Part shown: one piece after another, positions 16,915-28,661 of the stretch
Layout: the number at the start of each line of letters is the position of its first letter
Position numbering within the stretch: the stretch's first letter is position 1
Assembly (NCBI RefSeq): GCF_001570745.1
Contig: NZ_BCSG01000019.1
Span: forward strand, 33,497-97,496
Source of the DNA: Alicyclobacillus mali NBRC 102425
GTDB lineage: Bacteria > Bacillota > Bacilli > Alicyclobacillales > Alicyclobacillaceae
Direction: 5' to 3'
DNA: 64,000 nt
Program-made: the position numbers and the translations under genes
The notes under the pieces: model-generated
What the model saw: only the letters and a program-made list of their open reading frames with translations
Told to the model about the DNA's origin: nothing
Databases searched by the model: none

Positions 16915-17368
16915 AAAGCATCCCCCTAACGTCGTAATATCTGCCGATATCTCTGCGGCGCGCCTCTGCTCATCCTCCGCTCTTGTTACAGGCAGGGCGA
17001 AGTTTGTTGATCAAATATGAAAATTCCATGCAAGAGTCCTGCGTAAAACGGCCTTCGTTCAGCACTCGCCCTGCGTGGCGCGCGTCTCCCACGCCGTCGC
17101 GCGCCCCTCCTAATTCACCTCCCATTTCAAATATGTAAAGTTTTCTTTCAATTCTGCGCCGCCTCGGGGCTATTATATCACCCTGTGTCCGTTTGTCGAA
17201 CCTCGAATTCATCAACGAGCAAAAATTTTTTCGATTCTTGTCGAAATGAAAGCGCTATCCTCAAATTGCAAGAGGCGAATGATTTCCCAGCTTCCATCAC
17301 GGCGAAGGAAACTGTACATCGCATGGTACGTTTTCCGACACGGCGATCCCGTCGGCGCTCGCCAGCAC
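16915..17368. other. 454-base intergenic region with the permease leader
   Basis: No convincing gene was found. It contains the permease promoter (17172-17199) and a roughly 250-base transcribed leader on the minus strand. The leader has an inverted pair (GGCGTGG...CCACGC) near 17070-17095 and a short frame ending at 16970 preceded by GGGAGG. No known riboswitch or T-box signature could be recognised. The part right of 17200 holds AT-rich sequence and nothing I can assign. Confidence 0.4.
17172..17199 (-). promoter_or_regulatory. SigA-type promoter for the permease
   Basis: On the minus strand TCGACA (-35, 17194-17199) and TATAAT (-10, 17172-17177) are separated by 16 bases. Transcription would start near 17165, giving a leader of about 250 bases before the TTG start. 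Confidence 0.6.
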
Positions 17369-17593
17369 CTAGCGAGAGATATGCAGGACGTGGAGCAGGT
17401 TCACGCCGCGATCGCCCGCCTCAAATCCCACGCCGTACCCGGCGATCGACAAGAAACCCAACCAGCAGAGCCATGTGAAGAACGTGAGAAATCCACGGCC
17501 GCGCGAACCCTTCGGCACGCGCAGCCGCCACGCCCAGAGACCTATGGAGACGACCAGACTTGCCCCTGCCACTGCCCACAGCGCTGTTCTCAT
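17369..17593 (-). CDS. Small two-TM membrane protein coupled to ispH
   Basis: A 74-residue protein with two hydrophobic segments (about residues 4-22 and 36-54) separated by a basic loop [11 protein letters not shown]. The ATG at 17593 overlaps the ispH stop by 4 bases (ATGA), which argues for a real translated gene. The family is not recognised. The N-terminal [19 protein letters not shown] could act as an uncleaved signal. Confidence 0.65.
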   Translation of the reverse strand: MRTALWAVAGASLVVSIGLWAWRLRVPKGSRGRGFLTFFTWLCWLGFLSIAGYGVGFEAGDRGVNLLHVLHISR

Positions 17594-18564
17594 GTCGCCT
17601 CGCGCTCCACGCCCTGGCGAACGCGCTCGTTTCGCAACACGGGCAGAATGCGATTCGGGTCCAGCGTGCGCTTCGGCTGGTGTGTTGAGGGATCCGCCGG
17701 ATCGAAGTGTTCGAGGTAGTCCACGACTTCTTTGGTCACCGCGGTCGGCGTGCTCGCGCCGGAGGTGACCGCCACGCGTTTGGCGTTCAACAGCCACTCG
17801 GGATGGATCTCCGTCACGTCCGCCACGCGGTACGCCTTTACCCCGGCAATCTCCTCCGCGACCTGGGCCAGGCGGTTGGAATTGTTGCTCCGCGGATCGC
17901 CGACCACAATGCACAGGTCGGCCTGCCCTGCCTGTTCGGCAACCGCCTGTTGGCGCAACTGTGTCGCGAGGCAGATCTCGTTGTGCACTTCTGCCGTGGG
18001 ATATTTACGGCATACCAGCTCGGTCAGCTCGCGGGTGTCCCATTGGCTCATGGTGGTCTGATTGGTCACCACAATCCGATCCGTCTGCAGCGAAAGCGCT
18101 TCAATGTCTTCCTTCTTTTCCACGAGGTGCACGTGCCCCGGCGCGACGCCCATCGCTCCTTCCGGCTCAGGATGGCCCCGTCGCCCGATGTAGACAATCT
18201 CGTAACCTTGCGCGACCTTTTCCCGGATCAACTCGTGGGTGCGATTGACGTCTGGGCACGTCGCATCAAGCACGGTGAGGCCCCGCTCGCGCGCTCTCCG
18301 CTTCACTTCCGGAGAAACGCCGTGCGCGGTGAAGATGACCGTCCCATGATCAATCTTCTCGAGCAGCGACAGGCGATCCGCGCCGTCCAGGGTGATCACG
18401 CCTTCCCTCGCAAACGCGTCCACCACGTGCTGGTTGTGCACAATCATACCCAGGATGTAGATGGGCCGCGGCAGGCGCTTGTCTTCCGCCGCCCGCTTGG
18501 CGATCACCATCGCGTCCACCACGCCGTAACAGTAGCCGCGCGGCGTAATTTTGACGACCTCCAT
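17590..18564 (-). CDS. ispH: 4-hydroxy-3-methylbut-2-enyl diphosphate reductase
   Basis: A 324-residue IspH/LytB protein, the last step of the MEP isoprenoid pathway, converting HMBPP to IPP and DMAPP. The three cysteines that hold the iron-sulfur cluster are visible in RGYCYGV (Cys12), DATCPDV and NEICLAT. The start ATG 18564 gives the canonical [14 protein letters not shown]. It depends on Fe-S assembly, which the nearby SUF operon supplies. It is followed by a coupled small membrane protein gene. Confidence 0.95.
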   Translation of the reverse strand: MEVVKITPRGYCYGVVDAMVIAKRAAEDKRLPRPIYILGMIVHNQHVVDAFAREGVITLDGADRLSLLEKIDHGTVIFTAHGVSPEVKRRARERGLTVLDATCPDVNRTHELIREKVAQGYEIVYIGRRGHPEPEGAMGVAPGHVHLVEKKEDIEALSLQTDRIVVTNQTTMSQWDTRELTELVCRKYPTAEVHNEICLATQLRQQAVAEQAGQADLCIVVGDPRSNNSNRLAQVAEEIAGVKAYRVADVTEIHPEWLLNAKRVAVTSGASTPTAVTKEVVDYLEHFDPADPSTHQPKRTLDPNRILPVLRNERVRQGVEREAT

Positions 18565-18627
18565 ACGCTCGCCCCCTCGTCTCCATCATACCCGAACGCC
18601 GGGCGCAGGGCACGCTTGGCGAGTTTC

Positions 18628-20133
18628 CTACCGCCGCCACTCGTGCAACAGCCGCTGCTTCAAATCCCAGAGCGGTTTGGACAGATCCACGTGGTACTCA
18701 TGCGGATTCAAGTGTCGGCGAACTTCCGACGAGAATGCGGACAACTGCGTTTCCACGCGCGCCTGGATCTCCTGCACCGTCGGCAACTCGTAGACCAGTT
18801 CACCGCCGACAAAGACTGGCTGCAGCAACTCCTCCACCTCGTAGTTCTGCACCACTTTGCGCTTGTACGTATGGATTGGATGGAACAGTTCGAGCGGCTC
18901 GGACGGATCGTACATCTCCTCGTCGAGCGCGATGAGGTCCGCAGTGGCCGATCCGTTCACGTACAGGCGCAGGACCTTCTTCTTGCCTGGGTTCGTGATC
19001 TTGTTGGGATTTTCGGAGATCTTGATCCTCGGCTCCATTTGGTCGCCAAACTGCTGCGCGACGAGCTTGTACACGCAGCCAAGCGAAGGACAGTCTTCGC
19101 TCGTGATGAGCCGCGTGCCCACGCCCCAGGCGTCGATCTCGGCGCCCTGCGTCAGCAGGTCGCGAATGGTGTACTCGTCGAGATCGCTCGACGCGATGAT
19201 CTGCACCTCGGCAAGCCCCGCGTCGTTCAACATTTGACGGGCTCGCTTGGACAAATAGGCGAGATCGCCGCTGTCGATTCGAATTGCCCGGAGAGACTGA
19301 CCCGCCGCCTTCATCTCAAGGCCGACGCAGATGGCGTTTGGCACGCCGCTCCTCAATACGTCGTACGTGTCGACGAGCAGGACCGTGTTGTCCGGAAACG
19401 CGGCCCGATATGCCTGGAATGCCTCATACTCGCTGGGGAAGCTCTGAATCCAACTGTGCGCCTGCGTGCCCGCAGCCGGAATGTTGTAGGCCTGCGCCGC
19501 CAACACGTTGCTCGTCGCCACGCATCCCCCGATGAACGCTGCGCGCGCGCCGAAGATGGCCGCGTCGGCATTTTGGGAGCGCCTGAGGCCCATTTCAATC
19601 ACGGTGCTCCCGGGATGCCTGACGTTGGTCCGCGCCGCCTCCACGATCCGCCGCGCCTTCGTCGCGATGAGGCTCTGATGGTTGATGAACGCGAGCACCG
19701 CCGACTCAATCAGCTGAACCTCCGCGATGGGCCCTTCCACGCGCAGGAGCGGCTCGTTGGGAAACACCACCGTGCCCTCCGGCACCGCGTACACGTCGCC
19801 CCGGAACCTGAAGTGGCGCAGATAGGAAAGAAAGTCGTCGGAGAACATGCCGAGCGACTGCAGGTAGGCGAGATCATCCTCTGAAAAGCGGAGATTGTGG
19901 AGGTACCACGCCACCTGTTCGAGTCCCGCCGCGATGACGTAACCATTCCCGCAGGGATTCTTCCGGTAGAACAGGTCAAACACCACGCGGGTCTCGTGGC
20001 GACCGGCCCGGAAATGGCCGTACATCATCGTCAGTTGATACAAATCCGTGAGCAACGTCAGATGGCGATCACGATACACCGGCAACGCTCCTATCTCGTC
20101 GACGCGCGCCCTCGCGCGCTCTTTGATATCCAT
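18628..20133 (-). CDS. pncB: Nicotinate phosphoribosyltransferase
   Basis: A 501-residue enzyme of NAD salvage that joins nicotinate to PRPP using ATP. Family features include LLTDLYQLTMMYGHF near the N-terminus, KNPCGNGYVIAAGLEQ and LVDTYDVLRSGVPNAICV. The length fits the long Firmicute PncB form. The start ATG 20133 gives about 25 residues before the conserved YQLTM motif. It lies between ispH and the inositol-phosphatase family gene on the same strand. Confidence 0.93.
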   Translation of the reverse strand: MDIKERARARVDEIGALPVYRDRHLTLLTDLYQLTMMYGHFRAGRHETRVVFDLFYRKNPCGNGYVIAAGLEQVAWYLHNLRFSEDDLAYLQSLGMFSDDFLSYLRHFRFRGDVYAVPEGTVVFPNEPLLRVEGPIAEVQLIESAVLAFINHQSLIATKARRIVEAARTNVRHPGSTVIEMGLRRSQNADAAIFGARAAFIGGCVATSNVLAAQAYNIPAAGTQAHSWIQSFPSEYEAFQAYRAAFPDNTVLLVDTYDVLRSGVPNAICVGLEMKAAGQSLRAIRIDSGDLAYLSKRARQMLNDAGLAEVQIIASSDLDEYTIRDLLTQGAEIDAWGVGTRLITSEDCPSLGCVYKLVAQQFGDQMEPRIKISENPNKITNPGKKKVLRLYVNGSATADLIALDEEMYDPSEPLELFHPIHTYKRKVVQNYEVEELLQPVFVGGELVYELPTVQEIQARVETQLSAFSSEVRRHLNPHEYHVDLSKPLWDLKQRLLHEWRR

Positions 20134-20168
20134 CCCCTCATCCCCACCTTGGCTCGACTGAGCTTACT

Positions 20169-21044
20169 TCACTCGACGGCAAGACGCGCCCCAAGCGCCC
20201 GGAGCATCTCGCCATCCGATCCGGCACACACGTCCCGAACGCGGAGCGAATAAGGCTCACCTTCCATCGACTGGATGACACCGCCCGCTTCCTGGACCAA
20301 CAGCGCCCCTGCCGCGATGTCCCAGGCGTTGAGATCAAACTCCCAGAACACGTCGATGCGCCCCGCGGCCACATAAGCCAGATGCAGCGCGGCAGCGCCC
20401 AGCGTTCGCAGGCTCTTCACCTGGGCGATCACGTCCGCGGCTCTTTGCATCACGCGCGCTCGATCGCGGTGCCGGACGGGGAGGCCCGTCGCCATGACCG
20501 CGCGCCGCAATTCGCACACGCCGGACACGCGCATGCGCTTGCCCGGCCAATCCTCGGACGGCGCGGCGAGCCACGCCTCCACATCGTGATGACCCGCAGC
20601 ATACGCGCCCTGCCCGCGCAGCGCGTAAAACCACTCGCCTCGATACGGATCTAGCACGACGCCCATGCGCACCTCGCGGTCGCGCGCGTAAGCGATGGAA
20701 ACCACGCTCAGCGGCAGCTGATGGACGAAGTTCGTGGTGCCGTCCAGCGGATCAACAATCCACAGGTCCGCACAGTCGAGGCAATTCGTCAGCGCCTCGA
20801 CCGCCGCTTCCCGGCCCGGCCGCACGCCCTCCTCACCCAGAACGCGATGATCCGGGAACGCATCGGCGAGCGTGCGGCGGATAGCCTCTTCACAGGCGCG
20901 ATCGACGTCGGTCACCACGTCCGCCAATGAAGATTTGGTCTCCACCACCAACTCTGTCCGATAACGCCCGATCATCTGAGCGCCCGCAGCACGGGCTGCG
21001 CGAAACGCGGCCGCAGCGAGCGAAACGTAAGACGGCTCCATCAT
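20169..21044 (-). CDS. Inositol monophosphatase family protein
   Basis: A 291-residue lithium-sensitive phosphatase superfamily member. Metal-binding motifs are LGEEG, WIVDPLDGTTNFVH and LNAWDIAAGALLVQEAGG. It could hydrolyse inositol monophosphate, NADP or PAP; the sequence alone does not decide. The start is one of two adjacent ATGs (21044 or 21041) preceded by GAAGGGA. It is followed closely by pncB and preceded by the DUF3886-like gene 16 bases away, forming a compact minus-strand cluster. Confidence 0.86.
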   Translation of the reverse strand: MMEPSYVSLAAAAFRAARAAGAQMIGRYRTELVVETKSSLADVVTDVDRACEEAIRRTLADAFPDHRVLGEEGVRPGREAAVEALTNCLDCADLWIVDPLDGTTNFVHQLPLSVVSIAYARDREVRMGVVLDPYRGEWFYALRGQGAYAAGHHDVEAWLAAPSEDWPGKRMRVSGVCELRRAVMATGLPVRHRDRARVMQRAADVIAQVKSLRTLGAAALHLAYVAAGRIDVFWEFDLNAWDIAAGALLVQEAGGVIQSMEGEPYSLRVRDVCAGSDGEMLRALGARLAVE

Positions 21045-21060
21045 GCGTCACAATCCCTTC

Positions 21061-21444
21061 TCAGTCGTCGCCCTTGAAATAGCGCCAATCGAGCTTCGAC
21101 TGCTCCAGCAGCGCCTCAAAGGACTCACTGTCGTCCCGCGGATTGAGGAGTTCCTCGAATGACAACTCCTCGTCCGCTTCAAGCTGTCTTTTGTCGCGGA
21201 TTTTTGCCGAATGCCGCTGGGTCTTCTGAGGCGCGCGCTCACTCGGTTCGGCCGGTTCGAGCGATGCTTTCAGCGCGAGAAGCTTTTCAGCCATTTCACC
21301 TTTCAGCGCGTCCTCCAGCTGGACCGTCGTCCTTGTGGGCTTATCCTCTTGCGCTTCTTTGGGCTGCTCCGACTCGCCACGCGCATAGGCGGGCTTGTCG
21401 AGTCCGTCTTCATCCCGTCGTTTCAAGGGTCTCCGTTTGGCCAT
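21061..21444 (-). CDS. YqkC-like protein (DUF3886)
   Basis: A 127-residue highly charged protein. The middle segment VQLEDALKGEMAEKLLALKASLE and the end LSFEELLNPRDDSESFEALLEQSKLDWRYF resemble DUF3886 proteins of Bacillus such as YqkC. Start ATG 21444 follows GGGGGG; a longer frame to 21828 has no support. Function is unknown. Confidence 0.6.
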   Translation of the reverse strand: MAKRRPLKRRDEDGLDKPAYARGESEQPKEAQEDKPTRTTVQLEDALKGEMAEKLLALKASLEPAEPSERAPQKTQRHSAKIRDKRQLEADEELSFEELLNPRDDSESFEALLEQSKLDWRYFKGDD

Positions 21445-21546
21445 CGCACATGCCCCCCATCCCCGGTTTCGCCATGCATGGCCCGGGTGCCGAGCGATCT
21501 GCCCACGCGCCAACAGGCGCGAGATGAACTTAGCTATCCGATTTGC

Positions 21547-21552
21547 TACAAT
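21547..21552 (+). promoter_or_regulatory. Possible -10 element for the 26-residue peptide gene
   Basis: TACAAT about 45 bases upstream of the TTG start. No good -35 was found 16-18 bases further upstream, so the promoter may use an alternative sigma factor or an activator. Confidence 0.3.
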
Positions 21553-21595
21553 ACCCGTAGTTTGGTCCGATGACAAGCAGAGGAGGCGCATTCCA

Positions 21596-21676
21596 TTGCG
21601 GACTTTTTTCTGGGTGCTGTTTTGGGTGGCCGTCGTGGTCGTCGGCATTGAGACCTTCATTCCCCGGAGCATCTGA
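21596..21676 (+). CDS. Predicted 26-residue single-TM peptide
   Basis: A TTG start at 21596 with a strong GAGGAGG site nine bases upstream (21580-21586) opens a 26-codon frame. The peptide is almost entirely one hydrophobic helix (RTFFWVLFWVAVVVVGIETF) with a short polar tail. A possible -10, TACAAT, is at 21547-21552. The family is unknown. The ribosome site and composition make it credible. Confidence 0.5.
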   Translation: MRTFFWVLFWVAVVVVGIETFIPRSI

Positions 21677-21888
21677 ACACACACAAGGCGGCGCGGCGCC
21701 CACTCCTCTCGTGCCGCGCGTCTTGCTCGCTCATCCCGAAGCCGTGCAACAGAGCTACGGCGCATGGACCTGCTGCCGTTGCCCCTCCGCACGCCATGCC
21801 AAAACTGGCGCATCCCCATTTCGCGCATTATACTGGTAGTAAGATGGCCTTTTCACACGGAAAGACGGCATGAAGGGGGGCTGCGGAA

Positions 21889-22170
21889 ATGGAGGTCTAC
21901 CGCTCAGACGCTTGGTCGAACGCCCACTTCCGGGTGAAAGACACGCTGGCGGCGTTGCTCAACGAAATGCGCGACTGCGGGTACAATCCCAGCCATCACA
22001 TTTCGTATGACGCAGGCGAACACCACTTGCTGGTCGATCCTGTCATCCTCCACAAACACCCGTCCATCAAAGAGATGTACCTCCAATACCTGGACGCGTG
22101 CCACGAGCGAGACAAGGCCGTCGAACATATCCAGCAGTTGCCCAAACTCGATCTTGGGTTTACCAATTAA
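21889..22170 (+). CDS. Hypothetical protein
   Basis: A 93-residue soluble protein, acidic and histidine-rich (HHISYDAGEHHLLVDPVILHKHPS). It starts at ATG 21889 with GAAGGGGGG upstream; a possible -10, TATACT, is at 21829-21834. No family is recognised. It stands alone on the plus strand and converges on the Rrf2 regulator gene with a perfect inverted repeat between them. Confidence 0.7.
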   Translation: MEVYRSDAWSNAHFRVKDTLAALLNEMRDCGYNPSHHISYDAGEHHLLVDPVILHKHPSIKEMYLQYLDACHERDKAVEHIQQLPKLDLGFTN

Positions 22171-22181
22171 ACACACAAATT

Positions 22182-22220
22182 GACGACGTGCCGCCTCTAC
22201 ACCTGAAGCGGCACGTCGTC
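22182..22220 (-). terminator. Terminator hairpin at the end of the SUF operon
   Basis: GACGACGTGCCGC (22182-22194) and GCGGCACGTCGTC (22208-22220) form a perfect 13-bp stem that overlaps the end of the Rrf2 gene. Downstream on the minus strand the sequence is T-rich (AATTTGTGTGTTTAATT). It may also stop the convergent plus-strand gene. Confidence 0.72.
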
Positions 22221-22631
22221 GTGCATGACGTCTGCGAGCGACAGCTGATCAAGCGCTCGCGCGATGGCTTTTGTCACCCGCACCCACACGCTTCGCGCGT
22301 GACAACCCGCGTACAGATCGCATGAGGCGGTGTCGGGATCGGCGTCGTCCACGCATGCAATGGGCGCAAGCGATCCCTCGAGCACCCGCACCAACTCGCC
22401 GACCGAGATCTCCTCCGCCGGCCGACTCAGATGGTACCCGCCGTTCACGCCGCGAACGCTCGTCACCAGATTGGCCCGGCGCAGCTTCGCCATAATCTGA
22501 TCCAAGAACGGCTCCGGGATGGCCTCCACCTCTGCGATGGCCCGGAGTGGCACCGGGCGCTCATGCCCCGCCATTCTGGCAAGCGCCACCATGGCGCGGA
22601 GCCCGTATTCTGTGCGGCTTGAAATCTTCAA
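22197..22631 (-). CDS. Rrf2/IscR-family Fe-S cluster-sensing regulator
   Basis: A 144-residue Rrf2-family transcription factor with an N-terminal winged helix (MKISSRTEYGLRAMVALARMA ... VTSVRGVNGGYHLSRP). Three cysteines (Cys93, Cys104, Cys110, then His111) could ligate a cluster; the first spacing (10) is wider than in E. coli IscR (5). TTG 22631 has GGAGGG five bases upstream; the frame continues upstream without homology. As the last gene of the SUF operon it probably senses Fe-S status and represses sufC expression (inference, supported by the palindrome at 28232). Confidence 0.82.
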   Translation of the reverse strand: MKISSRTEYGLRAMVALARMAGHERPVPLRAIAEVEAIPEPFLDQIMAKLRRANLVTSVRGVNGGYHLSRPAEEISVGELVRVLEGSLAPIACVDDADPDTASCDLYAGCHARSVWVRVTKAIARALDQLSLADVMHDDVPLQV

Positions 22632-22681
22632 GTTATCCCTCCGTTCCGCGTCGAACGCGGAGGGCGAGATCGACGACCGGG

Positions 22682-22993
22682 TCAGCCCTCGTCGTCGATC
22701 CACACTTCTCCGCCGCGAACCTCCACCGGATACGTCTGCAGCGGAATCACGCACGGCAGAGCCGTTGGCTCGCCTGTGCGGATATCAAATTTTCCTCCGT
22801 GACGCGGACAGTGCACAATGTGCCCTTCCAGACGGCCCTCCGTGAGCGACTGAGCCGCGTGTGTGCACACATCCGACGTCGCATAAAACCCGTCCTCGGC
22901 GTGGTAAATGGCGACGTCGTCATAAGGCAACTCGACGCGCTTCATCTCCCCCACGCCGATCTCGGAGACACTCGCCACCTTGATCCAAGCCAT
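22682..22993 (-). CDS. Rieske [2Fe-2S] ferredoxin
   Basis: A 103-residue Rieske protein of the NirD/ferredoxin subunit type. The cluster ligands are visible as VCTHAAQSL and VHCPRHGGKFD (CxH...CxxH). The start codon shares one base with the sufB stop (TGATG), so it is translationally coupled. Electron transfer within or near Fe-S assembly is an inference from position. The family itself usually serves oxygenases or nitrite reductases. Confidence 0.88.
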   Translation of the reverse strand: MAWIKVASVSEIGVGEMKRVELPYDDVAIYHAEDGFYATSDVCTHAAQSLTEGRLEGHIVHCPRHGGKFDIRTGEPTALPCVIPLQTYPVEVRGGEVWIDDEG

Positions 22994-24390
22994 CAGCCGA
23001 TCGAACCTTCCATTTCCAGCTTGATGAGCCGATTCATTTCGACAGCGTACTCCATCGGCAGCTCACGCGTGAATGGCTCAATGAACCCCATCACGATCAT
23101 GCGCGTCGCTTCTTCCTCCGAAATTCCACGGCTCATGAGGTAAAACAGCTGCTCCTCGCTCACCTTGGATACCGAGGCCTCGTGCTCGAGTGTCACGTCG
23201 TCGTTCATGATCTCGTTGTACGGAATCGTGTCCGACGTCGAGTTGTCGTCGAGGATCAGCGTATCACACTTGATGTTCGCCTTCGCGCCCTTCGCGTTCG
23301 GGCCAAAGCTCGCGAGACCCCTGTATGTCGTCTTGCCGCCGTGCTTGCTGATGGACTTCGACACGATGGTCGATGTCGTGTTGGGCGCCAGGTGAACCAC
23401 TTTCGCGCCCGCGTCCTGATGCTGGCCGCGGCCCGCCACCGCGATGGACAGCACCATCGCCTTCGCGCCCTCTTCCTTCATGTACACCGACGGGTACTTC
23501 ATCGTCAGCTTCGAGCCGATATTGCCGTCGACCCATTCCATCGTGGCGTTGCGGTACGCAACGGCACGCTTTGTCACCAGGTTGTAGATGTTCGGCGCCC
23601 AGTTCTGAATGGTCGTATAGCGGCAGCGAGCACCGCTCTTCACGATGATCTCGACCACGGCGCTGTGCAGCGAGTTGGTGCTGTAAATCGGCGCCGTGCA
23701 GCCCTCGACGTAGTGGACGAAGCTGTCGTCGTCGCAGATGATGAGCGTGCGCTCGAACTGACCCATGTTCTCGGAGTTGATGCGGAAGTACGCCTGCAAC
23801 GGAACCTCGCAGCGAACCCCCTTCGGCACATAGATGAAGCTGCCGCCGCTCCACACCGCGCTGTTGAGCGCCGCGAACTTGTTGTCCTCCGGTGGCACGA
23901 CGGTGCCGAAATACTCCTTGAACAGCTCAGGGTACTCGCGCAGCGCGCTATCCGTGTCCATGAAGATGACGCCCATTTTCTCGAGGTCCTGGCGCATCGA
24001 GTGGTAGACGACCTCCGACTCGTACTGCGCCGAGACACCCGCGAGGAACTTCTGTTCCGCCTCCGGGATGCCGAGGCGATCAAACGTCCGCTTGATCTCC
24101 TCCGGCACCTCGTCCCACGAGCGCCCCTTCTTTTCTGTCGGTTTCACGTAGTACGTGATGTCGTCGAAGTTGAGCTCGCTCAGATCGCCGCCCCACATGG
24201 GCATCGGCTTCTGCTCAAATATCTCCAGCGCGCGCAGGCGGAAGTCAGTCATCCATCCGGGCTCGTTCTTCATCATCGAGATCTGCTCGACGGTCTTTCG
24301 CGACAAACCCTTGTCGAGCTTCGCCACGGCGATGTCCGGGTCGTGAAAACCATACTGGTACTCTTCCATGTCCGGCAGCACTTTCGCCAT
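22993..24390 (-). CDS. sufB: Fe-S cluster assembly scaffold SufB
   Basis: A 465-residue SufB, the scaffold subunit of the SufBCD complex on which Fe-S clusters are built. Characteristic segments include [34 protein letters not shown] and the C-terminal [24 protein letters not shown] 24396 is in frame, but ATG 24390 has the better spacing from GAGGAGGGG and gives [15 protein letters not shown]. It is cotranscribed after sufU. Confidence 0.95.
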   Translation of the reverse strand: MAKVLPDMEEYQYGFHDPDIAVAKLDKGLSRKTVEQISMMKNEPGWMTDFRLRALEIFEQKPMPMWGGDLSELNFDDITYYVKPTEKKGRSWDEVPEEIKRTFDRLGIPEAEQKFLAGVSAQYESEVVYHSMRQDLEKMGVIFMDTDSALREYPELFKEYFGTVVPPEDNKFAALNSAVWSGGSFIYVPKGVRCEVPLQAYFRINSENMGQFERTLIICDDDSFVHYVEGCTAPIYSTNSLHSAVVEIIVKSGARCRYTTIQNWAPNIYNLVTKRAVAYRNATMEWVDGNIGSKLTMKYPSVYMKEEGAKAMVLSIAVAGRGQHQDAGAKVVHLAPNTTSTIVSKSISKHGGKTTYRGLASFGPNAKGAKANIKCDTLILDDNSTSDTIPYNEIMNDDVTLEHEASVSKVSEEQLFYLMSRGISEEEATRMIVMGFIEPFTRELPMEYAVEMNRLIKLEMEGSIG

Positions 24391-24441
24391 GTCCAATCCC
24401 CTCCTCGTGGTCGATCTCGGCCGCAGCTCGCGGCCCTTTCC

Positions 24442-27384
<2,943 letters not shown>

Positions 27385-27399
27385 GGCTGCGTCACCCCC

Positions 27400-28185
27400 T
27401 CAGGCTTCCACTTCGACAGTCTCATCTTCAATGCCGAGTTCTTGCTTCAACCAGTCATATCCCTTGGCCTCGAGCTCCTCGGCGAGTTTGGCGTCGCCCG
27501 ACTTGACAATACGTCCCTGCATCATCACGTGCACCACGTCCGGCACGATGTAATTCAAAAGCCGCTGATAGTGCGTGATGATGAGGAAACCGATGTTATC
27601 CGAGCGCAGCTGATTGACGCCATTCGCGACGATTTTCAACGCGTCGATATCAAGGCCGGAGTCGATCTCGTCCAAAATGGCAATGCGAGGCTCGAGCATG
27701 GCCATCTGCAGGATCTCGTTCCGCTTCTTCTCGCCCCCGGAGAAGCCCTCGTTCAAGTACCGCTCAGCAAACGATGGATCGATGCTCAATTCCTTCATCT
27801 TCTGCACGAGGCGGCGATGGAACTGAAGCACAGGCATCTCGTTCCCCTCACCGCGGCGGGCGTTCAACGCCGTGCGGATGAAGTTGGCGTTCGACACACC
27901 GGGAACCTCGGCCGGGTACTGCATGGCCAGGAACAGCCCCGCGCGAGCGCGCTCGTCCACCGACATCTCCAGGACGTTCTGGCCGTCGAGCAGGATCTCT
28001 CCGCCGGTCACCTCGTAATGCGGATGGCCCATGATGGCCGAAGCCAGCGTGGATTTGCCTGTCCCATTCGGGCCCATGATGGCGTGAATCTCTCCTCCGC
28101 GAACATGAAGGTCCACGCCCTTCAGAATCTCCTTGCCTTCCACCGCAACGCGAAGGCCGCGAACAACAAAATCCGGTTTGCTCAC
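27400..28185 (-). CDS. sufC: SufC ATPase
   Basis: A 261-residue ABC-type ATPase that energises the SufBCD scaffold. It has Walker [10 protein letters not shown], signature [11 protein letters not shown] and Walker [17 protein letters not shown] 28185 follows AGAGAGG with about nine bases spacing; the frame continues upstream into the regulatory region without homology. First gene of the SUF operon; the palindromes at 28221-28246 lie 36-61 bases upstream of the start. Confidence 0.95.
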   Translation of the reverse strand: MSKPDFVVRGLRVAVEGKEILKGVDLHVRGGEIHAIMGPNGTGKSTLASAIMGHPHYEVTGGEILLDGQNVLEMSVDERARAGLFLAMQYPAEVPGVSNANFIRTALNARRGEGNEMPVLQFHRRLVQKMKELSIDPSFAERYLNEGFSGGEKKRNEILQMAMLEPRIAILDEIDSGLDIDALKIVANGVNQLRSDNIGFLIITHYQRLLNYIVPDVVHVMMQGRIVKSGDAKLAEELEAKGYDWLKQELGIEDETVEVEA

Positions 28186-28220
28186 ACGAACCGACCTCTC
28201 TCTTTTCGCCTGTATCTTGG

Positions 28221-28233
28221 CAACATAATGTTG
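28221..28233. promoter_or_regulatory. Palindrome adjacent to the SUF operator
   Basis: CAACAT-A-ATGTTG is a perfect inverted repeat of six bases per arm. It overlaps the next palindrome by two bases, between it and the sufC start. It may be a second regulator site or part of a larger operator. Confidence 0.4.
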
Positions 28234-28246
28234 ACTGCATAAGTCA
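28232..28246. promoter_or_regulatory. IscR-type operator candidate upstream of sufC
   Basis: TGACTGCATAAGTCA keeps the GACT-N5-AGTC core of the E. coli type 1 IscR site. It sits 47-61 bases before the sufC start. The Rrf2/IscR-like protein at the end of the same operon is the natural candidate to bind it (inference). Confidence 0.55.
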
Positions 28247-28274
28247 TCTTTCGATCCCAAGCGTACCACATCGA

Positions 28275-28320
28275 CAGCAAAAAGCAAGTCGGCGCAGGGC
28301 GGAAGCGCCCCCGCCCTGCG
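28275..28320 (-). terminator. Terminator after sufT
   Basis: On the minus strand CGCAGGGCGG and CCGCCCTGCG (28293-28320) form a perfect 10-bp stem with an 8-base loop. A run of five T lies a few bases downstream. It separates sufT from the SUF promoter region. Confidence 0.7.
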
Positions 28321-28329
28321 CGATATGTG

Positions 28330-28638
28330 TTAGAACAAGTACTTGAACACCAGCTTGGCCTCTTCGGACATCATCTCTTTGTCCCAGGGCGGATCGAAGG
28401 TCAACTCCACGTCGACCTCTTCGACCCCTTCCAGCTCGGACAGCTTCTCGATGATCTGTTCCTTGATGTCGTCAAACAACGGGCATCCCATCGTCGTCAG
28501 GGTGACGGTAACCTTGATTCGCTTCCCGCCCTCCTGAATGTCGACGCCATACACCATGCCCAGGTTGACGATGTCGATCTGGATCTCGGGGTCAAGCACG
28601 TCCATCAAGACTGTGCGCACCTGTTCCTCGGTGACCAC
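28330..28638 (-). CDS. sufT: SufT/MIP18-family Fe-S assembly factor (DUF59)
   Basis: A protein of about 102 residues of the DUF59 / PaaD-MIP18 family, which helps mature Fe-S proteins. The family cysteine is in TTMGCPLFDDI, and VLDPEIQIDIVNLGMVYGV near the N-terminus is typical. GTG 28638 has better spacing from GGGGGG than GTG 28644. It lies upstream of sufC on the same strand but is separated from it by a terminator. Confidence 0.87.
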   Translation of the reverse strand: MVTEEQVRTVLMDVLDPEIQIDIVNLGMVYGVDIQEGGKRIKVTVTLTTMGCPLFDDIKEQIIEKLSELEGVEEVDVELTFDPPWDKEMMSEEAKLVFKYLF

Positions 28639-28661
28639 GCGCACCCCCCCTTAGTCACATT

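Noticed and set aside
16970..17215. 81-codon minus-strand frame in the permease leader
   Set aside because: No family, no conserved-looking composition, and the start lies before the mapped promoter. A shorter leader peptide cannot be excluded.
17707..19884. 725-codon plus-strand frame
   Set aside because: Antisense to ispH and pncB, both well-recognised enzymes.
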